Under the pieces are notes generated by a model. That model was not told where the DNA came from and made no database searches. It saw nothing but the letters and a program-made list of their open reading frames with translations. From Sphaerisporangium perillae (GTDB taxonomy: Bacteria; Actinomycetota; Actinomycetes; Streptosporangiales; Streptosporangiaceae): a DNA stretch of 64,000 bases. Positions 49,034 to 57,987 of the stretch are shown piece by piece. Location of the stretch: NCBI RefSeq assembly GCF_023276435.1, contig NZ_JALLPO010000007.1:1-64000 (forward strand), written 5' to 3'. Made by a program: the position numbers and the translations under genes. Every line of letters begins with the position of its first letter. Position 1 is the first letter of the stretch.

Positions 49034-50055
49034 CACAGCCACCCGCTCTTGCGCAGCAGCCGGTAGACGATGATCACGGCGATGACCATGACGCTCAGGC
49101 TCAGCGGATAGCCGAGCAACCAGTGCAGCTCGGGCATGTGATCGAAGTTCATGCCGTAGACGCCCGCGATCATGGTCGGGACGGCGATCAGAGCGGCCCA
49201 GGACGAGATCTTGCGCATGTCGGCGTTCTGCTGCATCGCTGCGGCGCTCTGTTCCCGGCTCACCAGAGCCAGATGGGCGCTCAATGCACTGGTGAGCAAT
49301 TCGTTGTGCTCATCGACCTGGGCGTCAATCCGGAGCAGGTGGTCCAGGACGTCACGGAACTGGTCTCGGGCGACGGTGCACAGCTCTACCCGGCCTTTGA
49401 CGATCTCCTCAAGGACCGGCACCAGAGGATCTTGCGCGGCGCGGAACTCCAGCACCTCGCGTTTAAGGGAGTAGATGTCCTCGGTGACATCGGCGTACTC
49501 GCCGCTGAAGACCCGTCGCTCCAGGGCGATGAGGTCCTGTTCGACCTCGTGGGAAATCTGCGAGTAGGTGTCGACGACCTGGTCGCAGATCGCGTACAGC
49601 ACTCCGGCAGGGCCGGCGGCGAGCAATGCCGGGTCGGCTTCGATGCGCCGGCGCACTCCGTTCAGCGGGTTGGCTTGGCCGTGGCGGACGCTGATGACGA
49701 AGTCGCCGCCCAGGAACAGGTTGATCTCGCCGACCTCGATATCGGAGGTCTCCTCCACATACAGAAGCGGCTTGAGCACCACGAACAAGGTGTCGTCGTA
49801 GCGTTCGAGCTTGGGCCGCTGGTGGGCGTGGATGGCGTCCTCTACGGCCAGCGGGTGCAGCTTGACCTCGCTGGTGATCAGGTCGAATTCCTCCTGGGTG
49901 GGCTCATGCAGGCCGATCCACAGGAAGCAGCCGCCTTTGGCGCGGGCGTCGTTGAATGCGTCGCTGATGTCGCCAGATACGGTCTCACGGACGCCATTGC
50001 AGTAGATCGCCTTATCCACAATCACACAAGGCATTGTGACGGATCGGACAACCAT
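49033..50055 (-). CDS. corA: CorA-family Mg2+/Co2+ transporter
   Basis: This 340-residue pentameric magnesium channel has a large cytoplasmic N-terminal funnel (about 1-275) with H-P-L-A-V-E-D-A. Two C-terminal membrane helices carry the signature Y-G-M-N-F at the end of the first. The tail is basic (R-L-L-R-K-S-G-W-L). The second methionine (seven codons in) is an alternative start. A 42-residue membrane peptide is coupled downstream. Confidence 0.93.
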   Translation of the reverse strand: MVVRSVTMPCVIVDKAIYCNGVRETVSGDISDAFNDARAKGGCFLWIGLHEPTQEEFDLITSEVKLHPLAVEDAIHAHQRPKLERYDDTLFVVLKPLLYVEETSDIEVGEINLFLGGDFVISVRHGQANPLNGVRRRIEADPALLAAGPAGVLYAICDQVVDTYSQISHEVEQDLIALERRVFSGEYADVTEDIYSLKREVLEFRAAQDPLVPVLEEIVKGRVELCTVARDQFRDVLDHLLRIDAQVDEHNELLTSALSAHLALVSREQSAAAMQQNADMRKISSWAALIAVPTMIAGVYGMNFDHMPELHWLLGYPLSLSVMVIAVIIVYRLLRKSGWL

Positions 50056-50278
50056 CCTTTGCCAGCGTTGGGACCGGTCGACGTGTTCGGCAACCCGGCC
50101 CCATCCACAAGCTCACCTCCGTACTGGTCTCCTCCAAAGGCCGAAAGGCCGAATGGCAGCCAAGCAGACCAGCTCAGGCGGAGTCATCCCCCGAGCCGGT
50201 CTGCTCGCGTCCCGATGTCCCCTCTTCATGTCTGCTGAGGGGTTATGGCGCGGTCGGCAGCGTGCGAGAAGCAGGGGT

Positions 50279-51868
50279 TCAGCTCGGCGAGCCAGGGAGA
50301 GGTGTGGGCCTCGTGCCCTCACCCGGTACTTCGATGGCCGGGCAGCTGACGCCCTCATCGGGGGTCTTGAGGTCGATGAGGAAGGCGTCGATCATGTCGT
50401 TGATGCACGTGCTCGGCCCGAATGCGACGGTGGACGGGTAGATGGTGTGCCCGAACCCTTCGTAGGTCACAAGGGACGCACCGCTCTGCTTGGCGGAGCT
50501 CTTGGACCACGCGTACACGCTCATGGGGTCATTGATGTTGCCGATCATGACCAGCGGCAGACCGTCCTTCACCTGCAGAGGCTTCTGGGGGTTGGTGGTC
50601 TTGCCTTGCCACCCCACACAGTCCAGTGCGCCGGCGGTGGCGTTGGGGTTCCACTCGATGTTTGGGTACCGCTTGGACAGCCGGGCGATGTAGCTCTTGA
50701 GCTCGGAGTAGTTCTTGATCTCGAAGGTCCAATCCTGGCACCACATCGCCTGCCGCGGGTTGGTCATCACCTCGGGCAGCTTGGGCTGCTGCGGCGTGGT
50801 CGTCGTCGAAGGCGAGGGTGAAGGTGAAGACGAACTTGTGCCGTCGTACAGCGACTTGAAGATCGTGGCCAGGTCCTTCCAGTACTCCGGTCCGCTGACG
50901 GCCGAGGCTCTGCTGGTCAGCATGTCGAAGTCGACCTTCACACCGGTGGTCGGGTCCACCAGTTTCCCGCTCTTGGCACGCTCGCGGAGGACACCGTAGA
51001 CCTTCCTGGCGTCCATTCCGTACAGGGCGCAGTCGGAGGTCTCGTCGCACCAGTCTGCCCACTGGACGAAGTTCTTCTCCATCGCTGCGGTCTGGCCATC
51101 CAAGAAGTCCCACGCGGTTCGCAGGCCGCGATCCACATTGCCGTCAGCGACCAGGGCCCGCACGTGCTGGGGGAACTTCTCGGCGTACTGCTGGATCATG
51201 AGGGTTCCGTAGGAGTACCCCACCTGGGTGATCTTGTTCTCGCCCAGGGCGGTCCTGATGGCGTCGATGTCCCGGACGACGTGCAGGTTGTCGACGTGGT
51301 CGTACAGGGGGCCGGTGAGCTTGCGGCAGTTCTGGCTGAGCTTCTGGTTGATTCGTCTGAGGGCGGCGAAGTCGGCCGCGCTCCGGCTGGCCTGCCTTTT
51401 GGCCTCATCCGCTTGGGTAAGCAACTCCGTGGAGCACTTGACCGGGGTGCTGGTGTTGACACCGCGAGGGTCGAAGCCGATCACGTCGAAGCGTTCGCTG
51501 ATGGCCGAGGTGAACAGGTCCGGCTTCCGCTTGAGCTCGTCGACACCGGAGACTCCCGGGCCGCCCGGGTCCATGAGGATGGAGCCGATGCGGGCGCCCG
51601 GCTTGGTGGCCTTGCGGCGGGCCAGGCCGATCTCGATGGTCTGGCCGCGCGGCTTGGACCAGTCGAGCGGGACCTTGATGGTCGCACACTCGACCGCTCC
51701 CTTGGCGTCCTTGCAGGCATGCCAGTCGATCTTGCTCTTCGCGGCGGCGTGGGCCGGGACGGCGGTGCCCGCCGATGCCGCCAGCATCAACGCGGCGGCG
51801 AGAAGGGCGGTCAAGGGATCGGTGCGGGGTCTGGTCAAAGAATGACTTTCCCGGATTCGAGGCCACAT
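50279..51868 (-). CDS. secreted alpha/beta-hydrolase, TAP-like peptidase S33
   Basis: This 529-residue exported protein is similar to the tripeptidyl/prolyl aminopeptidases of actinomycetes. A signal peptide runs to about 42 (A-H-A-A). The oxyanion region is M-D-P-G-G-P-G-V-S-G and the catalytic serine is in V-G-Y-S-Y-G-T. The C-terminal TAP-like segment has I-G-N-I-N-D-P (Asp) and G-F-G-H-T-I-Y (His). A Ser/Pro/Thr linker interrupts it near 345-360. AAAGGA precedes the ATG. It probably releases amino acids or peptides outside the cell. Confidence 0.88.
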   Translation of the reverse strand: MWPRIRESHSLTRPRTDPLTALLAAALMLAASAGTAVPAHAAAKSKIDWHACKDAKGAVECATIKVPLDWSKPRGQTIEIGLARRKATKPGARIGSILMDPGGPGVSGVDELKRKPDLFTSAISERFDVIGFDPRGVNTSTPVKCSTELLTQADEAKRQASRSAADFAALRRINQKLSQNCRKLTGPLYDHVDNLHVVRDIDAIRTALGENKITQVGYSYGTLMIQQYAEKFPQHVRALVADGNVDRGLRTAWDFLDGQTAAMEKNFVQWADWCDETSDCALYGMDARKVYGVLRERAKSGKLVDPTTGVKVDFDMLTSRASAVSGPEYWKDLATIFKSLYDGTSSSSPSPSPSTTTTPQQPKLPEVMTNPRQAMWCQDWTFEIKNYSELKSYIARLSKRYPNIEWNPNATAGALDCVGWQGKTTNPQKPLQVKDGLPLVMIGNINDPMSVYAWSKSSAKQSGASLVTYEGFGHTIYPSTVAFGPSTCINDMIDAFLIDLKTPDEGVSCPAIEVPGEGTRPTPLPGSPS

Positions 51869-52094
51869 AGGGCGTCCTTTCGTCGTTTGAGGAGGAGTTC
51901 GACGAACAGGGGCGGCATCATGCGCAGGTTGCGGTGGTGCTCACCCGTGATGCTGAGGACGGGGTATGGCGGTGGCGGGCGGCCGGCGTGGCAGGGGTCG
52001 TTCGTCATGACCCATGTTTGTAGCGAGCCGGCGGTTTCGGCACGGTATCGTCTGCCGGGATGTTCTACCTGGTCACAGGGCATGCCGATGCCCG

Positions 52095-52460
52095 GCGCCG
52101 CACTGCACGTCGCTCACCTGGTCGGTCTGGGCGCGCACGTACACCGTGGAGGGGTGGCCGTCGAAGTTCAGGTACTTCTGCGCGGCCGACCAGCACCGAG
52201 GAGTCGATCTCGGGGGTCAAGGCGGCGGGCTGGAGTATTCCGGCGAGGTAGAACCACTGGCCGCCGACCCAGATGCGGGCGTCCGGGTGGATCCGGGCGA
52301 TGCCCAGGCGGGCGGCGGCGTCCGAGCCGAGCACCGCGACCGGTTGCGCGGCGGTGGCGGCGTTGAGGTAGCGGCCTTGGGCAACGGTGGTGCGTACGGC
52401 CGCGGGCAGGTTCAGGCTGGCGGCGTGGACGGTGATCGAGTTGGTGTTGATGCTGGGGAT
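52095..52460 (-). pseudogene. relic of MacB-like ABC permease
   Basis: The frame reads S-I-T-V-H-A-A, G-R-Y-L-N-A-A-T-A, V-A-V-L-G-S-D-A-A-A-R-L-G-I and I-W-V-G-G-Q-W-F-Y-L-A-G-I-L-Q-P. This matches the extracytoplasmic domain of the intact permease at 56451 segment by segment. A frameshift near 52185 moves the remaining K-Y-L-N-F-D-G-H-P-S-T-V-Y-V to another frame. Both membrane ends are missing. The flanking stretch 51869-52094 has no recognisable gene. Confidence 0.75.
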
Positions 52461-52562
52461 GTGTAGCGCTTGATCACGGTCGCGATCAGCGAACTCACCA
52501 TGTCGGGATGGATCGGCTCACCCCACCCGGTCGTGAACACGTGGACGTCGGTCCCTCGCCAC

Positions 52563-53654
52563 TCACCGGCCTACTGCTCCCCGGAATTGGCTCGGGCCCG
52601 CAAGTCTCGAGAGGCGGCAGCAGACCGTCAAGCCGCCGCCCGGATTCGGTCGTGCAGTCACGGTCATCGCGTGGGCTCTCGCGATTGAAGCGACGATGGA
52701 AAGGCCCAGGCCTGCGCTGTCGGCGCTCAGCGTGCGGTCGGGGGTCATGCGGCGGAAGGGCTCGAACAGCTCGGGTATGCGTTCGACCGGGACCTCGGGG
52801 CCGGTATTGGACACGACCAGCCCACCATCTGGTGTCACACGCACTTCGACGTTCCCGTCGGGCACGTTGTGCCGGACCGCGTTGTCAACCAGGTTGGTCA
52901 CCAACAGGGTCAGCAGTACGGGATCCCCGACCACGGGGGTGGGCTGGGACTGCAGCTTGACCGTGGGGAAGGCGGCGACAACGTCCGCGACGAGCCGGTC
53001 GAACCGCACGGCCTCGACGTCGTCGAGGCCGTGCTCGCTGTGCGCCAGCACCAGTAGTCCGTCGATCAGCCGCTCGGTCCGCCGGTTGGCCTCCAGCATT
53101 TCCGCTCGAAAGCGGTCGATCCGGTCAGGGGTGGGATCGGCCAGGCCGATCTGGATGGCCGCGCGCTGAATGGCGAGCGGCGTCCGCAGCTCATGCGAGG
53201 CGTTCGCGATGAACCTGCTCTGTGCGGTCACCGCGCGTTCGAGCCGGTCGAGCATGGCGTCGAAGGTGTCGGCCAGCTCCTTCAACTCGTCCTTCGGGCC
53301 CTTGAGCGCGATCCGTTCGTCCAGGTTCGTCAGCGACAACCGCTGGGCGGTCGCCGTGATCCGCCCCAATGGCCGCAGCGTGCGCCCGGCCAGCCACCAC
53401 CCGGCCCAGATCGAAACCGCGACCAGCACCACCCCCACGACCAGTGTGATGATCGAAGGTTCGGGGCCGCTGAAGGCCGTATGCCTCACGATGACGGGCT
53501 TGCCGTCAGGGACGGGACGGACGGTGGCCGTTTCGATTGTCGTTTGCCCTATAACGGCGTATGTGATGAAGACGTTGACGGCGACCAGCACGGCTATGGA
53601 CGTGGCGATGAAGAGGACGCTGTAGAGCGCGGCGAGCCGGACCCTGAGCGTCAC
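52563..53654 (-). CDS. sensor histidine kinase (HisKA type)
   Basis: The 363-residue kinase has membrane helices at about 7-30 and 67-88 flanking a short sensor loop. A HAMP domain follows, then the H-box N-A-S-H-E-L-R-T-P-L-A. HATPase motifs are L-V-D-N-A-V-R-H-N and G-L-G-L-S-I-V. It overlaps the response-regulator gene by 4 bases. The small extracytoplasmic loop suggests sensing at the membrane, as with envelope-stress or antimicrobial-peptide kinases. It is divergent from an ABC export operon. Confidence 0.92.
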   Translation of the reverse strand: MTLRVRLAALYSVLFIATSIAVLVAVNVFITYAVIGQTTIETATVRPVPDGKPVIVRHTAFSGPEPSIITLVVGVVLVAVSIWAGWWLAGRTLRPLGRITATAQRLSLTNLDERIALKGPKDELKELADTFDAMLDRLERAVTAQSRFIANASHELRTPLAIQRAAIQIGLADPTPDRIDRFRAEMLEANRRTERLIDGLLVLAHSEHGLDDVEAVRFDRLVADVVAAFPTVKLQSQPTPVVGDPVLLTLLVTNLVDNAVRHNVPDGNVEVRVTPDGGLVVSNTGPEVPVERIPELFEPFRRMTPDRTLSADSAGLGLSIVASIARAHAMTVTARPNPGGGLTVCCRLSRLAGPSQFRGAVGR

Positions 53655-54307
53655 GACAGGCGGTATCCGCTGCCTGCGACCGTCTCGATGACCGGAGGGT
53701 CGCCGAGTTTCGCGCGCAGCTTGCTCATGGTGACCCGCACGACCCCGCTGAACGGGTCAGCATGCTCGTCCCAGGCCCGTTCCAGCAGTTCCTCCGCGCT
53801 CACGATCGCGCGGTCCGCCCGCATGAGGACCTCCAGTACGGCGAACTCCTTGCGCGACAGCGCCAGATAGCGGCCGTCCCGGAACGCCTGCATGCGCGGT
53901 GTGTCGAGGACGATGTCCCCGTGGGTCAGCAGTGGCGGGACGGGCGCCCGGCTGCGGCGTCCGAGGGCCTGGACACGTGCCACGAGTTCCGCGTAGTCGA
54001 ACGGCTTGGGCAAGTAGTCGTCGGCACCGAGGCCGAGCCCGGCGACCCGATCGCGTACGGACGCCGCCGCCGTCAGCATCAAGATTCTCGTACGGGCACC
54101 CGCTTGCGCGAGGTCACGGCAGATGGCGTCGCCAGGCGTCCCCGGTAGGTCGCGGTCCAGCACGAGCACGTCGTAGTCGTTGACGCTCAGCCGTTCGGCC
54201 GCCGCCGTGCCGTCGTAGGCGACGTCGACCGCCATCGCGTACCTGCGCAGCCCCTCGGCGACCAGGTCCGCGAGAGCCTTCTCGTCTTCGGCCACAAGCA
54301 CACGCAT
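53651..54307 (-). CDS. OmpR/PhoB-family response regulator
   Basis: This 218-residue regulator has a receiver domain with acidic pair E-D, phosphoacceptor in L-V-L-D-R-D-L-P and K in L-P-K-P-F-D. The winged-helix domain has L-S-R-K-E-F-A-V-L-E-V-L-M-R and V-R-V-T-M-S-K-L-R-A-K-L. The start was set at M-R-V-L-V-A-E-D; four codons upstream is another ATG. It probably activates the divergent lipoprotein/ABC operon 88 bases away. Confidence 0.93.
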   Translation of the reverse strand: MRVLVAEDEKALADLVAEGLRRYAMAVDVAYDGTAAAERLSVNDYDVLVLDRDLPGTPGDAICRDLAQAGARTRILMLTAAASVRDRVAGLGLGADDYLPKPFDYAELVARVQALGRRSRAPVPPLLTHGDIVLDTPRMQAFRDGRYLALSRKEFAVLEVLMRADRAIVSAEELLERAWDEHADPFSGVVRVTMSKLRAKLGDPPVIETVAGSGYRLS

Positions 54308-54395
54308 GACCCAAGTCATACCCGGTCAGGGGTTACCTGGGTGTTAACGAGCGCGGAGACCGCCGCGAAACGTCCCCTCCGCGATCGTCTGCCGC

Positions 54396-54818
54396 ATGAA
54401 AAGACTCGTTATCGCCCTGGCGTTCCTGGTCGCGGGATGCGGCGCCATCCCGGGCCTCGGTGCCGACGGCAAGAAGCACGACCAGCTCGTCAAGTACGCC
54501 CAGTGCCTCCGCCAGCAGGGAGTCAACGCGACCGACCCGCCGGCCGGTGAGGACAGCTTCAACCTCGACGCCCGTGGTGTGCCCAAGGACAAGCTCGAAG
54601 CCGCGCTGAAGACCTGCAAGAAATATGCCCCGCAGGAGGAACCTCCGAGCCCGGAGGACCTCGACAAGATGCGCAAGACGGCCGCCTGCCTGCGCAAGAA
54701 CGGCGTCGACGCGTCCGACCCGACGGCCGCCGAGCCGGGGATCAGAGTCGGCACGCCCCCGCCCGGCAAGGACATCGACGCCATCATGGCCGCCTGCCGG
54801 AAAGAGGTGGGGGAGTGA
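54396..54818 (+). CDS. small lipoprotein, first gene of ABC export operon
   Basis: The 140-residue lipoprotein has a signal peptide with lipobox V-A-G-C near residue 15. A helical exported domain follows, containing an internal duplication: K-Y-A-Q-C-L-R-Q-Q-G-V and T-A-A-C-L-R-K-N-G-V, each followed by a second cysteine. Four non-lipid cysteines could form two disulfides. Its stop overlaps the GTG of the next gene. Confidence 0.75.
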   Translation: MKRLVIALAFLVAGCGAIPGLGADGKKHDQLVKYAQCLRQQGVNATDPPAGEDSFNLDARGVPKDKLEAALKTCKKYAPQEEPPSPEDLDKMRKTAACLRKNGVDASDPTAAEPGIRVGTPPPGKDIDAIMAACRKEVGE

Positions 54819-55801
54819 GACGGCTGGTCGCCGTGACGCTCGTGCTGACCGCCTGCACTCCGACGCAGGCGGCCACCCCGTCGTTCCCCACGACACCCGT
54901 CGTCCGTACGGACCTGGTCAGCAGGACCAACGTGGACGGCACGCTCGGCTACGCCGGCCGCACAACCGTGGCCGGCGGCTCGGGAATCGTGACGTGGCTG
55001 CCCGCGGAAGGCCGGATCATCAGGCTCGGCCAGCGGGTCTATGCAGCCGACGGGCACGCCGTTCCGCTCATCTACGGGCGGACCCCACTGTGGCGAACGC
55101 TGTCGGTTGGAGTGCGAGGCCGGGATGTGCGGGTGGTCGAGCGGAATCTCGCCGCCTTGGGCTACTCGCTGGTCGTGGATGACCGGTTTACCTGGGCGAC
55201 GGCGCAGGCCGTCAAGGCGTGGCAGCGCCACCTCGGCCGGCCCCAGACCGGCACGCTCACCCCGTCGGACACTGTCGTGGAACCCGGCCCGATCAGGGTC
55301 GCCTCACGTGCCGCACGGCTCGGCGGGCCCGCCTCGGGCCCGCTGCTCACCGTCACCGGCCTGAAACGTCAGGTCGTCGTCGACATTCCCGTCGACCAGC
55401 AGCAACTCGCGGTCAAAGGCGGAAAGGTCACCATCACGCTCCCCGGTGGAAAGACCACGACGGGGCACGTCACCACCATCGGCACCGTCGCGAAGGCGGC
55501 GACCACCGGTCAGACCGGGCAGGGCACCGAGACGGCCACCATCGCCGTCACGATCACCCTGGACCACCCGAGGGTCGCGGGACGTCTCGTCGCCGCACCT
55601 GTCACCGCCGGGTTCGCCGGCGCCGTTCACAAGGGCGTGCTCGCCGTACCCGTCGAGGCCCTGCTCGGGCAGGCGGACGGCACGTTCGCGGTCAACGTGG
55701 CGGGAAGGCTTGTCCCGGTCGAGATCGGACTGTTCGCCGGAGGGCTCGTCGAGGTCACCGGAGTGGCCGAGGGTACGCGGGTCCAGGTGCCCAAACCATG
55801 A
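54815..55801 (+). CDS. periplasmic adaptor (MFP)-like protein with peptidoglycan-binding domain
   Basis: This 328-residue exported adaptor of a MacAB-like exporter starts at GTG, overlapping GTGA. A hydrophobic leader ends near T-A-C. A peptidoglycan-binding domain 1 lies at about 95-150 (R-V-V-E-R-N-L-A-A-L-G-Y and A-V-K-A-W-Q). The beta-barrel/lipoyl-type region has V-P-V-E-A-L-L, typical of HlyD-family C-terminal barrels. In Gram-positives this combination anchors the adaptor in the wall. Confidence 0.8.
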   Translation: MRRLVAVTLVLTACTPTQAATPSFPTTPVVRTDLVSRTNVDGTLGYAGRTTVAGGSGIVTWLPAEGRIIRLGQRVYAADGHAVPLIYGRTPLWRTLSVGVRGRDVRVVERNLAALGYSLVVDDRFTWATAQAVKAWQRHLGRPQTGTLTPSDTVVEPGPIRVASRAARLGGPASGPLLTVTGLKRQVVVDIPVDQQQLAVKGGKVTITLPGGKTTTGHVTTIGTVAKAATTGQTGQGTETATIAVTITLDHPRVAGRLVAAPVTAGFAGAVHKGVLAVPVEALLGQADGTFAVNVAGRLVPVEIGLFAGGLVEVTGVAEGTRVQVPKP

Positions 55802-56454
55802 GCGTGATCGAGCTGGAGCACGCGTCCAAGACGTACCCGGGCGGGGTGCGGGCCCTGTGGGACGCGACGCTGACGATCGGCCCAGGGGAGCTGGTGGCCG
55901 TCTGCGGGCCGTCCGGGTCGGGCAAGTCCACCATGCTGCACCTCATGGGGACGCTCGACCGGCCGAGCGAGGGCCGCGTCAGGCTGCTCGGCCACGACAC
56001 GGCCGCTCTGTCCGACCGGCGGCTGTCGGCGGTGAGAGCGAACTGGATCGGGTTCGTCTTCCAGCAGTTCTTCCTCACCGCCCACCTGACGGCCGCGGAG
56101 AACGTGGCCACCAGGCTGCTCTACCTGGGCGTCCCCGCCCGCCGCCGCATCATGGCCGCGCACGAGGCGCTCGAACGCGTCGGGCTCGGCGATCGGCTCA
56201 CCCACCGCCCGCACGAGCTGTCGGGCGGCGAACGCCAGCGGGTGGCCATCGCCCGCGCCCTGGTCGCCCGGCCGGTGGTGCTGTTCGCCGACGAACCCAC
56301 CGGCAACCTGGACACGGCCTCCGGCGCGGGCATCGTCGACATCCTGTGGAAACTGCACGAGGAGGGCACCACCGTCGTGGTCATCACCCACAACACCGAC
56401 CTGGCCGAGGCGCTCCCACGCCGCGTGGACGTCTTGGACGGGAGGCTCCAGTGA
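55798..56454 (+). CDS. MacB/LolD-type ABC transporter ATPase
   Basis: The 218-residue ATPase has Walker A G-P-S-G-S-G-K-S-T, Q-loop F-V-F-Q-Q-F-F, signature L-S-G-G-E-R-Q-R, Walker B V-V-L-F-A-D-E-P-T and the H-switch V-I-T-H. ATGA overlap with the adaptor gene upstream and GTGA overlap with the permease downstream mean strict coupling. Confidence 0.93.
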   Translation: MSVIELEHASKTYPGGVRALWDATLTIGPGELVAVCGPSGSGKSTMLHLMGTLDRPSEGRVRLLGHDTAALSDRRLSAVRANWIGFVFQQFFLTAHLTAAENVATRLLYLGVPARRRIMAAHEALERVGLGDRLTHRPHELSGGERQRVAIARALVARPVVLFADEPTGNLDTASGAGIVDILWKLHEEGTTVVVITHNTDLAEALPRRVDVLDGRLQ

Positions 56455-57641
56455 TTCCCGAACCGGCCCGGCTGAGCGCATGGGACCTGGTCGCCGTCGG
56501 GCTGGCCGGGTTGCGGGCACGCCGGGGAAGGGCCGTGCTGTCGGCCCTCGGAGTGGCCATCGGGATCGCGTCGATGGTCGCCGTAATGGGCATCAGCACG
56601 GTCAGCGGTGCCGGTCTCCAGGAGCAACTCGCCCGTGTCGGGACGAACGTGCTGACCGTGGCGCCGGGTCATTCGATCAACGGGAAGGAGGCGTCACTGC
56701 CGCTCGAATCGGTCGCCCGCGTCTCCCACATCCCCGGTGTGGTCGGCGCCACCGCCATCGCGTACGTGAAAGGGGCGACCGCCCGCCGTACCAAGCTGAT
56801 CGACCCGGCGGTCACCAATGGAGTGGGAGTCGCCGCCGTGAGGCTCGACCTCCTCGCGACGCTGAAGGGGACGGTCAGGTCGGGCACGTTCCTCAACCCG
56901 GCCACCGCCCGGTACCCGGCCGTCGTCCTGGGCACGTACGCCGCCGACCGGTTCGGCATCGACCGACCCGGACGGCAGATCTACATCGCGGGCCGGTGGA
57001 TGACGGTCATCGGCATACTCGACCCGCTCCCACTCGCCCCCGACCTCGACAACGCCGCGCTCGTCGGCTGGCCGTACGCGGAAAAGGAACTCGGCTTCGA
57101 CGGCCACCCCACCATCGTGTACGAACGGTCGACCGACGACCGCGTCACCACGATCGCAAAGGCACTCGCCGCAACCGCCAACCCCGAACATCCCGACCAA
57201 GTTCAGGTCAGCCGCCCGTCCGACGCTCTCACCGCGGAATTGGCCGCGCGTGCGGCATTCAACGGCCTTTTCCTCGGACTCGGCGCGGTCGCCCTCCTCG
57301 TCGGCGGCATCGGCATAGCCAACGTCATGGTCATCTCGGTGCTGGAACGCCGCCAGGAGATCGGCCTGCGCCGCTCCCTCGGGGCGACGCGAGGGCAGAT
57401 CCGTCTGCAATTCGTGGTCGAAGCGGTGGCCCTGTCCCTGTGCGGGGGCGTCACGGGGACCATCGTCGGCCTGGCCGCGAGTCTGCTCTTCGCTTTAGCC
57501 CAAGGCTGGCCTCTCGCCCTCCCCGCCCAGGTCATCACGCTCGGTGTCACCGCAGCCGTACTGGTCGGAATCGTCTCCGGCCTCTACCCGGCCCGCCGCG
57601 CCGCCGCCCTCACTCCGACCGAAGCCTTGGCCACGGGATGA
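56451..57641 (+). CDS. MacB-like ABC transporter permease
   Basis: This 396-residue permease has the MacB topology. One N-terminal helix (about 25-50) precedes a large extracytoplasmic MacB_PCD domain (about 50-270). Three C-terminal helices belong to an FtsX domain (G-I-G-I-A-N-V-M-V-I-S-V-L-E-R-R-Q-E-I-G-L-R-R-S-L-G). It presumably exports a peptide or antibiotic with the adaptor and lipoprotein encoded upstream. A relic copy of its external domain lies at 52095. Confidence 0.9.
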   Translation: MIPEPARLSAWDLVAVGLAGLRARRGRAVLSALGVAIGIASMVAVMGISTVSGAGLQEQLARVGTNVLTVAPGHSINGKEASLPLESVARVSHIPGVVGATAIAYVKGATARRTKLIDPAVTNGVGVAAVRLDLLATLKGTVRSGTFLNPATARYPAVVLGTYAADRFGIDRPGRQIYIAGRWMTVIGILDPLPLAPDLDNAALVGWPYAEKELGFDGHPTIVYERSTDDRVTTIAKALAATANPEHPDQVQVSRPSDALTAELAARAAFNGLFLGLGAVALLVGGIGIANVMVISVLERRQEIGLRRSLGATRGQIRLQFVVEAVALSLCGGVTGTIVGLAASLLFALAQGWPLALPAQVITLGVTAAVLVGIVSGLYPARRAAALTPTEALATG

Positions 57642-57730
57642 ACGAACCCTTTTCATCCTGGGTAGCGGTTGGCTTCGATGGCGGGCAGGACGAGGATGGC
57701 CTGCACGATCGCGGTGGCGCGGCGCGGGCA

Positions 57731-57955
57731 ATAGCGCAGTTCACCAGGACCTTCCACATCTTGTACCGGTGCCTGATGGAAACCGCATGGGACAACCTCA
57801 ACTGCGGCACCTCGGCGATCCTGTCGGCACCGTTCATCTCCGAACTGCGCGACGAGGCATGGTTCACCCGGCTGGAGAACCGGTGCGCCGCCAAGGGCAT
57901 CGACCTTGCCGCGATCTGGGTCCGCTGCGATCCCGAGTCCATGCGCCACGTGCGG
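57731..57955 (+). pseudogene. P-loop kinase fragment
   Basis: The plus strand encodes L-M-E-T-A-W-D-N-L, S-A-I-L-S-A-P-F-I-S-E-L and C-A-A-K-G-I-D-L-A-A-I-W-V-R-C-D-P-E-S-M-R, recalling the middle of small AAA/P-loop kinases. The P-loop and C-terminus are missing. The piece is squeezed between the permease and WYL genes. The 90 bases before it (minus strand R-Y-C-P-R-R-A-T-A-I-V-Q-A-I-L-V-L) may be a transposase scrap I cannot place. Confidence 0.5.
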
Positions 57956-57987
57956 GTCGCCCCGCAGGGGGCGGGCGACGGCTTGGA

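Noticed and set aside
51835-52083. 82-codon minus-strand frame upstream of the S33 peptidase
   Set aside because: It has a plausible composition but overlaps the peptidase start, which has its own AAAGGA ribosome site, and I see no recognisable motif.
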